Shown: positions 56,509 to 64,000 of the stretch, in pieces | How the letters are laid out: every line of letters begins with the position of its first letter | Position numbering within the stretch: the first letter of the stretch is position 1 | From: G963422275 sp963422275 | GTDB lineage: Bacteria > Pseudomonadota > Alphaproteobacteria > Rhodobacterales > Rhodobacteraceae | Length of the DNA stretch: 64,000 nt | Assembly: GCA_963422275.1 (NCBI GenBank) | Contig: OY729418.1 | Span: 1,550,001-1,614,000 of the forward strand | Direction of reading: 5' to 3' | Notes under the pieces: generated by a model | Databases searched by the model: none | Seen by the model: the letters and a program-made list of their open reading frames with translations, nothing else | Told to the model about the DNA's origin: nothing | Program-made: the position numbers and the translations under genes

Positions 56509-57423
56509 CTACAGATAATCAGCAGCGTTTTCTTTGGTGACCAGAACAGTCCCCGTATCGATCACGGACGGAATGGTCCCGCCGTTGATGAGCGTCATGA
56601 CGCTTTCGACGCCGATCGCGCCCATGTTGTACGGATTCTGCGCAACCGTGGCCGACATCTCGTCGGCCAGAACGCTGGCGGCGGCATCAGGGTTGGCATC
56701 AAAACCGACCACGAAGACTTGATCCAGCATGTCCGCATTCTTGAGGGCCTCGATCGCGCCAAGCCCCATGTTGTCGTTGCTTGCGAAAACAGCCTTCAGG
56801 TTGGGATTGCCAGTTATGATGTTCTCCATTACGGCCAAGCCCTTGGCTCGATCCCATTCACCGGTTTGCTCGGCGACAATGTTCAGGCCGCACGCGCTCA
56901 GACCGGCGTTCGAGCCGTCGGCACGAGCCTTGCCCGTCGACTGCGTGATGATCCCTTGGAGAATGGCCACATCGGATCCTGCAGCGGCATTTTCACAGAT
57001 GTGGTCTGCGGCGAGCGCGGCTCCGACCTCATTGTCGGTGCCAATGTAGGTCACTCCCTCGTTCGCCCCTTTGGTATCGACAAAGACCACCGGTACGCCG
57101 TCCGCGATGGCTTCGTCAACGACCGGAGCTAGAGCATTGGGATCGGTCGGAGCGAGAACGATCCCGCTGACGCCTTTGGCAAGCTGATCCTCTAGCTGGG
57201 CGATCTGGGCTGGGACGTCGGATTCCGTCGGCGGCGCGAGCACAACGATCTTCACGCCGAGTTCCACTCCCTTTTCCTCCGCGCCGCGCTGCACGGCGGC
57301 CCAAAACGGATTGCCGGCACCGGGGCCCTTCATGCTGACCACGATCGTCTCTTGCGCGGCGGCAAGCGAAACCATGCCTGCCATTGCCGCAACCGCGACG
57401 GTTGCACCAAGCCGTTTCTTCAT
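56509..57423 (-). CDS. Sugar-type ABC substrate-binding protein (RbsB-like), second system
   Basis: Periplasmic receptor with signal peptide at residues 1-22 (cleavage after LAAAQ-like site). Mature part: ETIVVSMKGPGAGNPFWAAVQRGAEEKGVELG, GIVLAPTDPNALAPVVDEAI and AVFASNDNMGLGAIEAL, typical of pentose/hexose receptors. ATG 57423 has GGAG seven bases upstream; a longer in-frame start exists at 57525 but lacks a signal peptide at its N-terminus. 304 residues. Last gene of an ATPase-permease-receptor operon. The receptor being last differs from the first sugar system. Confidence 0.92.
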   Translation of the reverse strand: MKKRLGATVAVAAMAGMVSLAAAQETIVVSMKGPGAGNPFWAAVQRGAEEKGVELGVKIVVLAPPTESDVPAQIAQLEDQLAKGVSGIVLAPTDPNALAPVVDEAIADGVPVVFVDTKGANEGVTYIGTDNEVGAALAADHICENAAAGSDVAILQGIITQSTGKARADGSNAGLSACGLNIVAEQTGEWDRAKGLAVMENIITGNPNLKAVFASNDNMGLGAIEALKNADMLDQVFVVGFDANPDAAASVLADEMSATVAQNPYNMGAIGVESVMTLINGGTIPSVIDTGTVLVTKENAADYL

Positions 57424-57524
57424 TTGACTCTCCTTCGTCAATTGCTGGAATTCACTGTATTGCAGGTGGATTTGACAAACCCTCGGCCAGTCGAAATCGA
57501 TGACCGAGGAACGAGAATAGCACA

Positions 57525-58565
57525 TCAGTGCCGCGTTCCCAAGTCTCTCCGCAGCACGTCTATGAACACTGCCAGCACAATGATCATGCCGATGAGAATC
57601 TGCTGCCAGAACGTGCTGACATCGTTCAGGTTAAGGCCGTTCCTGATGAGGCCCATTATCAAGACGCCGCCGAATATTCCGAGCACTTGGCCCCGCCCAC
57701 CGAAAAAGCTGGCTCCGCCAATGATGACTGCAGCGATGGCTTCCAGTTCCATGCCGGTTCCAGCGTTTGGAAAGCCGGAATTGGTTCTGCCCGCCATAAT
57801 CAATCCAGCGACCCCTGCCATCAGGCCGCAAATCGAGTACACGACGATCAGAGTGCGGTCCACATTGATGCCGCTGACTCGGGCAGCCTCAGGATTCCCG
57901 CCGATCGCGTAAACCCGCCGACCGAACACGGTATGTTCCAGCACGATCCAGAAAATGAAATAAACGCCGACCGTAAACAGAAACACAACCGGCAAATTCA
58001 GGCGTGTTCCGTCTATCTCGCCAAGATATATCCGTGCGGCGCCCAGGAACCGGACCGGGTCCGGAAGTCCCGAGTACGGAACTCCGCCCGATATCAGGTT
58101 TGCGAGTCCGCGGGCCATGAACAGCATCCCGAGAGTCATTATGAAGGGGTGCGGCATGCGCAGCTTGGTAATTCCGACTCCGTTCACGAATCCCGCCGTG
58201 AGTCCCATCAGCGGCGAGAGAACGAGCACGATCGGCCAGGGAACTCCAGCCGCATTGGACACGGCAAGAGTCATCATGCCAAGTGCAAGGACAGAGCCAA
58301 CAGAAAGATCGATTCCCGCAGTTAGGATCACCAGGAACATTCCGATGGACAGCATTCCGTTGGCTGCAGTTTGCTTGAAGACGTTGGTTATGTTGCGCCA
58401 TGTGAGGAACACGTCAGGCTGAAGGGCCCACAAGACAGCGCACATCAACACGATAACGACGAGGATTCCGTATCGGTCCAGAAACGGAATGATCTTCACC
58501 CTAAATGTGTCAGTATCGGCCGAACCGGGAAGGGCGCTGTCGTTCTGGTCAGTTGACACGGTCAT
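57525..58565 (-). CDS. Sugar ABC transporter permease (RbsC/FrcC type), second system
   Basis: Membrane subunit with about ten hydrophobic segments. Family blocks LTAGIDLSVGSVLALGMM, GITKLRMPHPFIMTLGMLFMARGLANLISGG and LEAIAAVIIGGASFFGGRG are clear. ATG 58565 lies 17 bases inside the ATPase end, giving coupled translation. 346 residues, complete. About 100 bases separate it from the receptor gene. Confidence 0.92.
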   Translation of the reverse strand: MTVSTDQNDSALPGSADTDTFRVKIIPFLDRYGILVVIVLMCAVLWALQPDVFLTWRNITNVFKQTAANGMLSIGMFLVILTAGIDLSVGSVLALGMMTLAVSNAAGVPWPIVLVLSPLMGLTAGFVNGVGITKLRMPHPFIMTLGMLFMARGLANLISGGVPYSGLPDPVRFLGAARIYLGEIDGTRLNLPVVFLFTVGVYFIFWIVLEHTVFGRRVYAIGGNPEAARVSGINVDRTLIVVYSICGLMAGVAGLIMAGRTNSGFPNAGTGMELEAIAAVIIGGASFFGGRGQVLGIFGGVLIMGLIRNGLNLNDVSTFWQQILIGMIIVLAVFIDVLRRDLGTRH

Positions 58566-59352
58566 GAGCCAGCGTCTTCGTATTTTCCCTTGTTCCCATT
58601 ATCCAGCCGATCACCTCTCCCCGCGTGGTGTCAGCCAAGTCGGATGCAGCGAAGTTGCTGCCGTGATAGAGTGCCATCACGCGGTCGCAGACATAGAATA
58701 TGTCATCCATGCGGTGGCTGATGATGACAACCGATATTCCGCGGTCCTTCAGGCCGGTGATGAGGTCCAGGACCTTGCCCACTTCCTTTATCGCCAGCGC
58801 CGCGGTCGGCTCGTCCATGATCACCACGCGGGCCTGAAACGCAATCGAGCGTGCAATTGCCACAGCCTGCCGTTGACCGCCGGAAAGTTCCTCCACCTTT
58901 TGCTCGACGCTCTTTACGTGGATTTTCAGGTTGTTAAGGTGATCCTTTGCCAAGCGTAACCCGGACCGGTGGTCAAAGAGCGATATCAGCCCTCCAAGCA
59001 TCTTCCGTGTCGGTTCGCGACCAAGGTATATGTTCTCGGCAATGTTCATGTTTCCGGCAAGGGCGAGGTCTTGATAGACCATTTCGATGCCTAGGTCGCG
59101 CGCATCGCGCGGACTTGAGAACTGAACGGGCTGCCCATCGAAGTATAGCTTGCCTTCGCTAGGCGGATGCAGGCCCGACAGCACTTTCATGAGGGTTGAT
59201 TTTCCCGCGCCGTTGTCACCGACGACACCGAGCACCTCGCCCGGCCAAAGGCTCAAGTCAACATCGCGAAGCGCTGTGACCGCACCGAAATACTTCGAGA
59301 CTCCCTTGGCTTCCAGCAAGGGCTGCCGGTCATCGCCGCGGCGGTCGTCCAT
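58549..59352 (-). CDS. Sugar ABC transporter ATPase, single-domain (FrcA type), second system
   Basis: One nucleotide-binding domain: Walker A GDNGAGKS, signature LSGGQRQAVAIARSIA, Walker B VVIMDEPTAAL and switch His in IISHRMDDIFYV. I chose ATG 59352 (MDDRRGDDRQPLLEAKG), which follows AAGGGTGAG, over the upstream in-frame start at 59658, whose extra residues do not look like protein. 267 residues. First gene of the operon. Confidence 0.92.
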   Translation of the reverse strand: MDDRRGDDRQPLLEAKGVSKYFGAVTALRDVDLSLWPGEVLGVVGDNGAGKSTLMKVLSGLHPPSEGKLYFDGQPVQFSSPRDARDLGIEMVYQDLALAGNMNIAENIYLGREPTRKMLGGLISLFDHRSGLRLAKDHLNNLKIHVKSVEQKVEELSGGQRQAVAIARSIAFQARVVIMDEPTAALAIKEVGKVLDLITGLKDRGISVVIISHRMDDIFYVCDRVMALYHGSNFAASDLADTTRGEVIGWIMGTRENTKTLAHDRVN

Positions 59353-59907
59353 TTTCTCACCCTTCTGGTGCCTATTGAAAAGGTGGCTGTTTCCGCATGC
59401 AACATAGGACGATATGCGAACTCTCGTCAAGAAACGACCGTCGACTGCGCACGGCATTGGTTTTGGCATAGCCGCACAGAGGCGCCGAGCGCCTGCCGGA
59501 TCGATACCGGCCTCGATCACCAGCGTCGGCGCCGGCCAGTATCGCATCCGCGCAGTGAGATCTGCTACTTCGAAACAAGACAGAAGAGTCGGTCTGTTGC
59601 AGCGTACAATGGGTTCGGAGCAGATACGCTGGCTAGGAGATATCCCTTGCGTGTACACGGTTTCGCTGACGGTCTGTTTGAAATGCGAGATTCCTGCATG
59701 TTGTGCACGGAAGACACACCGTCAGTGGCAATTCTCGGTGCAAAACGAGCGCAGTTCAAGACTGTTCGTGCCAGTCCCGAATATCCAGTGCGTTAAGGGG
59801 GGGGCAAATCCGAGAGATGTCCTGTTCGAGCTTGGGCAGGCCGCAGCTTGAATTGCAGTGATGTCCGGCCTGCAGACGCAGGGCGCACAGTTTCCTTTTG
59901 ACGAAGG
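59353..59907. other. Intergenic region between the sugar ABC operon and fxsA, no gene seen
   Basis: Should contain the promoter of the ABC operon at its left end and the fxsA terminator at its right. Frames on both strands are unfamiliar and overlap. Confidence 0.5.
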
Positions 59908-60372
59908 CTAACTTTTGTGCCTGTCCGTGGCCGGGTTGACGACCACGCCGCTTCCCTCGATGACGTTTCCCGAACAATCCCGACGGGCGGTCCATCCGGT
60001 CCGCGAAGCGTATACCGTCGCCTTCGAGGCGATCTGCCTCCCTGCCCAGGCAATCAGCATCTCGCGCACGGCGGGAAAGAGAAGGAGCAGCCCCACGCTG
60101 TCCGTGAAGAAGCCAGGCGTTAGCAGAACCAGTCCCGCCACAAATACCAGCAGGCCATGCACAAGCACCTTGGACGGATCCCGATTCGCCGCGAGCGCGG
60201 TCTTCAAGTCGCTGAACACGACCAGACCTTGATGTCGCAGCAACGCAGCGCCAACAGCGGCGGTCAAGACCACGATTGCCAAGGTGGGCCAGAGACCGAT
60301 GAATCCACCGATCTCGATGAAGAGTGAAATTTCGATCAGCGGAACCGCAACTAGAACCGCAAACAGGTACAT
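59908..60372 (-). CDS. fxsA: FxsA family membrane protein
   Basis: Small cytoplasmic-membrane protein; in E. coli FxsA relieves exclusion of phage T7 by the F plasmid, and its normal role is unclear. Four hydrophobic segments, with the typical opening LFAVLVAVPLIEISLFIEIGGFIGLWPTLAIVVLTA and the block LVLLTPGFFTDSVGLLLLFPAVR. ATG 60372 has GGAGG seven bases upstream. 154 residues. Divergent from the Tim44-domain gene, an arrangement common in alphaproteobacteria. Confidence 0.9.
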   Translation of the reverse strand: MYLFAVLVAVPLIEISLFIEIGGFIGLWPTLAIVVLTAAVGAALLRHQGLVVFSDLKTALAANRDPSKVLVHGLLVFVAGLVLLTPGFFTDSVGLLLLFPAVREMLIAWAGRQIASKATVYASRTGWTARRDCSGNVIEGSGVVVNPATDRHKS

Positions 60373-60494
60373 TCGATATCCTCCATTCAATGTCCCGAAG
60401 TTGTTCCGCCAAGGTGGACATCCACGGAACTACACACTAAATAGGAACCTACAGCCCGAGAAGAAAGGGCGAAACAGCAAAACAGGGGTCGGCA
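60373..60494. promoter_or_regulatory. Divergent promoter region of fxsA and the Tim44-domain gene
   Basis: 122 bases between two genes read in opposite directions, so both promoters must lie here. No individual -35/-10 pair could be assigned with confidence. Confidence 0.5.
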
Positions 60495-61148
60495 ATGGGC
60501 TCGCCGGTAATTCAACTCATCATCCTCGCGGGCATAGCCATATTCCTGATATTGAAATTGCGCAGCGTGCTCGGAACGAGGGACGGGTTCGAGAACGCCC
60601 AGGCGCGTCAAGCCGAAGTGCCGAGCGAGCCAAGCGTCGAGATCGACCTCGGCTCCACCGGTGTGGACCGAGACATTGCCGAATTCATTGACCCCGAGTC
60701 TGACAGCGGCCGTGCGCTTGCTGAAATGAAGGTCCAAGACCAGAGGTTCAATGTTGCGGGATTCATGGACGGCGCTCGGAGCGCCTACGAGTTGATTCTC
60801 ATTGCTTTCGCGAGTGGAGAGGTGGACTCAGTTGCCGAATATCTGTCCGAAGACATCTACGAGTCGTTCCAAGACACATTGTCGGGACGAGAGGACTTGA
60901 CCTATTTCGCCAAGTTTGTCGGATTCCGCGAGGTGACGCTCAAGGCGGCAGGCTACGAGAAGAAGACTCGCGAGGCAGAAGTCACTGTCGAGTTTGTCGG
61001 AGAACTGATTTCATATGTCAAGAATTCCGATGGCGAAATCGTGGAGGGAGATGCCGATGCCGTTCGAAGGCAGAAGGACGTCTGGATTTTCGCGAGGGAC
61101 CTGAACGACAGGAATCCGAACTGGAAGCTCGTGGCAACCGGCGAGTAA
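60495..61148 (+). CDS. Tim44-domain protein (TimA-like)
   Basis: Membrane-anchored protein with the fold of the mitochondrial import factor Tim44; bacterial members are thought to act in the inner membrane or periplasm, function not settled. N-terminal anchor at residues 5-22 (VIQLIILAGIAIFLILKL), a charged linker, and the Tim44 domain from about residue 80 (FNVAGFMDGARSAYELILIAFASGEVD to VWIFARDLNDRNPNWKLVATGE). 217 residues, complete. GGGG stands eight bases before ATG 60495. Upstream of the Smr-domain gene on the same strand, as often seen in alphaproteobacteria, though the usual lytic transglycosylase gene mltA is absent between them. Confidence 0.9.
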   Translation: MGSPVIQLIILAGIAIFLILKLRSVLGTRDGFENAQARQAEVPSEPSVEIDLGSTGVDRDIAEFIDPESDSGRALAEMKVQDQRFNVAGFMDGARSAYELILIAFASGEVDSVAEYLSEDIYESFQDTLSGREDLTYFAKFVGFREVTLKAAGYEKKTREAEVTVEFVGELISYVKNSDGEIVEGDADAVRRQKDVWIFARDLNDRNPNWKLVATGE

Positions 61149-61211
61149 GCGAACGCGGAAACAGCCACTTCATCCTTTTGCGGGCTGTCACGATGGAAGT
61201 GCACCATAAAA

Positions 61212-62018
61212 TTGTTCTCGAAAAGGCAATCTTGGCGCAGGTCACGTGACGAAGACCGCTTGGAACAAAGCAGCGAGCCGGAAGTGAATCGGGTTTCGCG
61301 GGGGCGAAGGCCGACGGCAAAGGAGCGGCAGGAATGGGAACAGTTCAGCAGAACAACCGACCAGGTGCCGAGTCATGTGCGGAAGGCGAGAGCCGAGGGG
61401 GCCAGGCGACCTCGGAAATCCATTGACAGTTCAGGAGCCGCGTTAGCCAAATCGGCCCGGATTCTTTCAGGCAACGAACTTGACGACTGGGAGGCATTCC
61501 TTCGGGAGGAGCCATCCGGGGAGCAGGCCAAGACCGGAGACCCGGTTCGCTCGAAACCTTTAGGCGAAGGGGGATTGGCAGCCGGAACAGTGCGGCAGGA
61601 TGACCGAAAAGCCGGTTTCAATGGCGCGGCGCCGAGCGATTCACGCCGAAAACCCGCAATCAGCCCTGTTGACCGACGGTTGCTCAGGCAGCTGAAAGCG
61701 GGAAGAGCCGCTCCCGAGTCGCGGATCGACTTGCATGGGATGACCTGCGCCGAGGCGGAGCATGCCGTCGTGCAATTCGTGACCGAGGCCAGCCGGAGAA
61801 AGCAAAGGATTGTTCTGGTGATCACCGGGAAAGGCCGCATCAATGCGCGCGCTTATTCGCTCGGCGGGCGTAAGGGAATCATCAGGGAACTAGTCCCGGA
61901 GTGGCTTGGCGCACCCGCGTTTCGGGGAATTGTTTGGCATTTCGAGTTCGCGCAGCCGCGGCACGGAGGAACCGGAGCGTTCTACGTCTTCCTGAAACGC
62001 AACCGCGGTGACGTTTGA
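61212..62018 (+). CDS. Smr-domain protein
   Basis: Protein with a C-terminal small MutS-related domain (residues about 180-265), a fold with nuclease activity in other proteins. Motifs: SRIDLHGMTCAEAEHAV and VLVITGKGR, followed by GIIRELVPEWLGAPAFRGIVWHFEFAQPRHGGTGAFYVFLKR. The N-terminal half is charged and poorly conserved. No ATG is available before the domain: the open frame starts at TTG 61212, and GTG 61284 (VNRVSRGRRPTAKERQEWEQF) matches the usual family start better, so the true start is uncertain. Confidence 0.85.
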   Translation: MFSKRQSWRRSRDEDRLEQSSEPEVNRVSRGRRPTAKERQEWEQFSRTTDQVPSHVRKARAEGARRPRKSIDSSGAALAKSARILSGNELDDWEAFLREEPSGEQAKTGDPVRSKPLGEGGLAAGTVRQDDRKAGFNGAAPSDSRRKPAISPVDRRLLRQLKAGRAAPESRIDLHGMTCAEAEHAVVQFVTEASRRKQRIVLVITGKGRINARAYSLGGRKGIIRELVPEWLGAPAFRGIVWHFEFAQPRHGGTGAFYVFLKRNRGDV

Positions 62019-62037
62019 TCCGAGCGCGCGTCAGATT

Positions 62038-64000
62038 CTAGAAAGAGCGCTGGATCTCTTCCTGCTCGAAGATCTCGATGTGGTCTCCCTGCCGGAGGTT
62101 GGCATAGTTTTCGAACGCCATTCCGCACTCTTGGCCAGAGCGCACTTCTGAGACTTCATCCTTGAAGCGCTTCAGGGTCTTGAGCTTGCCTTCGTGTATC
62201 ACGATATTGTCCCGAAGCAGGCGAATCCCTGCGGATTTTCGCACGACGCCGTCGGTCACTCGGCAGCCGGCAACGGTTCCTGCGCCCGTGATCTTGTAAA
62301 TCTCCAGGATTTCGGCTTGGCCGAGGAAAGTTTCCTTGATTTCGGCAGACAGCAGGCCTGACGCGGCGTTCGTTATGTCGTCCACAAGTGCGTAGATCAC
62401 CGAATAATAGCGAATGTCGACACCTTTCTTTGCGGCGGATGTCCTGGCCGGTGCATTGGCCCGCACGTTGAAGCCAATCACCAAGGCACTGGATGCCTCG
62501 GCGAGGCCAACATCGGTTTCGGTGATGCCGCCAACACCCGCGTGCAGAACCCGTACCCTCACTTCATTGTTGCCAATCTTCTCAACCGCTTGGGTTATTG
62601 CTTCGGCCGAACCTTGCACGTCGGCCTTTACAACAATCTGAAGATCTGTCGGCGAGTCCTTGCCCTCGCCGCCGTTGATCATCATTAGCTGCTCGAGGGG
62701 CGATGCAACACCGGTCGCAGCACGCCTCTCCCTGGAAACGTTTCTCCGGTACTGGGAAATCTCCCGCGCTTGCGCTTCAGTCTCGACGACGTTCAGGACA
62801 TCGCCTGCAAGCGGGGTCCCGTTCAATCCCAAGACTTCCACGGGTGCAGACGGTGCGGCGGACTCAACGCGGTCGCTGGAATCGCTGATCAGTGCCCGCA
62901 CCTTCCCCCACTGTTCGCCGACGACGAAAATTTCTCCGTTCCGAAGCGTGCCCTTCTGGACGAGAATTGTCGCAACCGGGCCGCGCCCGACATCCAGCTT
63001 GGCCTCGATGACGGCACCTTCTGCCGCTCGGGACGGATTGGCTGAAAGTTCAAGCAATTCAGCTTGGAGCCAGACGATATCGAGAAGGTCTTCGATCCCC
63101 TCTCCTGTCAAGGCGGAAATTTCCACATCCGGGACGTCGCCGGATCGCTGCTCCACGATCACTCCGTGGTTCAGCAATTGGTTCCGAACATTGTCGGGGT
63201 TCGCGCTCGGCCTGTCGCATTTGTTGATAGCAACAATGATCGGCACTTTTGCCGCCTTGGCATGATTGATCGCTTCTACTGTCTGCGGCATTACCGAGTC
63301 GTCTGCAGCGACGACCAGTATGACGATGTCGGTTACCTGGGCTCCCCTTGCTCGCATTGACGTAAATGCGGCGTGACCGGGCGTGTCGAGGAATGTCAGC
63401 GCTCGGTCGGCGTCTAGGCGGACCTGATATGCCCCGATGTGCTGAGTGATGCCACCGGCCTCGCCGTCCACGACATTGGTCTCCCTGATCCTGTCGAGCA
63501 GCGAAGTCTTCCCATGGTCCACATGTCCCATGACCGTTATGACAGGCGGTCTGGGTTTCAGGTCATCAAGTCTGTCCTTGACGGTCTCGATCACGTCCTC
63601 CACATCGGCATCGGAAACCCGCACAACGTGATGGCCAAACTCCCCTGCGATCAATTCGGCGGTATCGGCATCAATGGATTGGTTTTGCGTCGTCATCACG
63701 CCCATCTGCATGAGTTTCTTCACAACATCGGCGACGCGCTCTGCCATTCGGTTCGCGAGTTCCTGCACAACGATTGTTTCAGGAACTTGAACTTCGCGAA
63801 TGATCTTCTCTCGAACGATTGGGGCGTCCGTCGCCTTGCGCTTCTTGCGCTCTTGGCTTCGCAGAATTTGGGCCAGGGAGCGTTGCCGCTCCTCTTCGTT
63901 CAATGCAGTTGCAACATTCCAATTGCGTCTCCGGCGCTCGTCGTAAGAAAGAACGCGGCCCGGCGACTTGGGCTTGCCTTCGTCGCGCGTTTTCGAGCGC
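62038..64000 (-). CDS. infB: Translation initiation factor IF-2, N-terminus outside window
   Basis: GTPase that places initiator tRNA on the 30S subunit. The G domain has VMGHVDHGKTSLLD (G1), GGITQHIGAYQV (G2), FLDTPGHAAF (G3), AINKCDRP (G4) and ISALTGEG-like G5. Domains II, III (LEQLMMINGGEGKDSPTDLQIVVKADVQGSAEA) and C-terminal IV (GTVAGCRVTDGVVRKSAGIRLLRD to EIFEQEEIQRSF) are complete. The frame is open to base 64000 (RSKTRDEGKPKSPGRVLSYD...), so only part of the variable N-terminus is missing. The TTG at 63903 is internal and not the start. Confidence 0.97.
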   Translation of the reverse strand, partial: RSKTRDEGKPKSPGRVLSYDERRRRNWNVATALNEEERQRSLAQILRSQERKKRKATDAPIVREKIIREVQVPETIVVQELANRMAERVADVVKKLMQMGVMTTQNQSIDADTAELIAGEFGHHVVRVSDADVEDVIETVKDRLDDLKPRPPVITVMGHVDHGKTSLLDRIRETNVVDGEAGGITQHIGAYQVRLDADRALTFLDTPGHAAFTSMRARGAQVTDIVILVVAADDSVMPQTVEAINHAKAAKVPIIVAINKCDRPSANPDNVRNQLLNHGVIVEQRSGDVPDVEISALTGEGIEDLLDIVWLQAELLELSANPSRAAEGAVIEAKLDVGRGPVATILVQKGTLRNGEIFVVGEQWGKVRALISDSSDRVESAAPSAPVEVLGLNGTPLAGDVLNVVETEAQAREISQYRRNVSRERRAATGVASPLEQLMMINGGEGKDSPTDLQIVVKADVQGSAEAITQAVEKIGNNEVRVRVLHAGVGGITETDVGLAEASSALVIGFNVRANAPARTSAAKKGVDIRYYSVIYALVDDITNAASGLLSAEIKETFLGQAEILEIYKITGAGTVAGCRVTDGVVRKSAGIRLLRDNIVIHEGKLKTLKRFKDEVSEVRSGQECGMAFENYANLRQGDHIEIFEQEEIQRSF

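Noticed and set aside
59414..59851. 145-codon plus-strand frame upstream of the sugar ABC operon
   Set aside because: Antisense to the promoter region, Arg- and Cys-rich, no motif recognised.
1..64000. tRNA, rRNA, riboswitch or CRISPR features
   Set aside because: I looked for typical clover-leaf ends, rRNA-like stretches and regularly spaced repeats and saw none; a covariance-model search would be needed to exclude small RNAs.

Overview
The window looks like a chromosomal segment of a GC-rich alphaproteobacterium. The best evidence is the right edge, where fxsA, a Tim44-domain gene, a Smr-domain gene and infB lie together. The abundance of half-size sugar ABC, TAXI-TRAP and Dpp-type uptake systems with catabolic enzymes fits a heterotroph living on organic nitrogen and sugars. 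I see no rRNA, tRNA or CRISPR array. Almost all intact genes are on the minus strand.

Layout. 1-1170: start of a peptide-type substrate-binding protein, cut by the window edge. 1.9-4.7 kb: a decayed IS1595-type transposase, then an adenine methyltransferase and a frameshifted SacI-like restriction endonuclease (a broken type II restriction-modification system). 5.3-10.8 kb: LysR regulator, TAXI binding protein, fused TRAP permease and a cytoplasmic sulfatase, one operon. 11-12.7 kb: IS630 and IS1595 remnants. 12.8-15.8 kb: amidohydrolase plus an orphan hydantoinase-B subunit. 16-20.9 kb: IS remnants, including an IS5-type element with a piece of phage DNA inside it, and an IS427-type element. 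21-26.6 kb: sugar-type ABC importer, Gfo/Idh/MocA dehydrogenase and GMC oxidoreductase. 26.9-31 kb: a wrecked peptide-binding protein, RidA remnant, VOC protein and more IS debris. 31-45.5 kb: a long minus-strand catabolic island (amidohydrolase, HyuB, HyuA, DppFDCBA, a three-module flavo-iron-sulfur oxidase and a DapA-type lyase/deaminase). 46-56.3 kb: AAA ATPase pseudogene with a C17G17 palindrome, IS5 copies, phosphotriesterase-like protein, M20-like hydrolase, ankyrin protein, lipoprotein, SDR remnant and several internally deleted IS elements. 56.5-59.4 kb: a second sugar-type ABC importer. 59.9-64 kb: conserved core genes.

How the genes work together. The island from 31 to 50 kb pairs a peptide importer with enzymes for dipeptides or N-acyl amino acids (amidohydrolase, M20-like hydrolase), ATP-driven lactam or hydantoin opening (HyuAB), oxidation of a secondary amine or D-amino acid (the fused oxidase) and a DapA-family step. 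The last two resemble the oxidase and deaminase of bacterial hydroxyproline degradation, so import and breakdown of (hydroxy)proline-rich peptides or cyclic derivatives is a reasonable inference. It is not proven here, because no epimerase or semialdehyde dehydrogenase is in the window.

The number of broken genes, deleted IS copies and nested insertions shows a region under relaxed selection with heavy past IS activity, as in genomes adapting to a host or other stable niche (inference).
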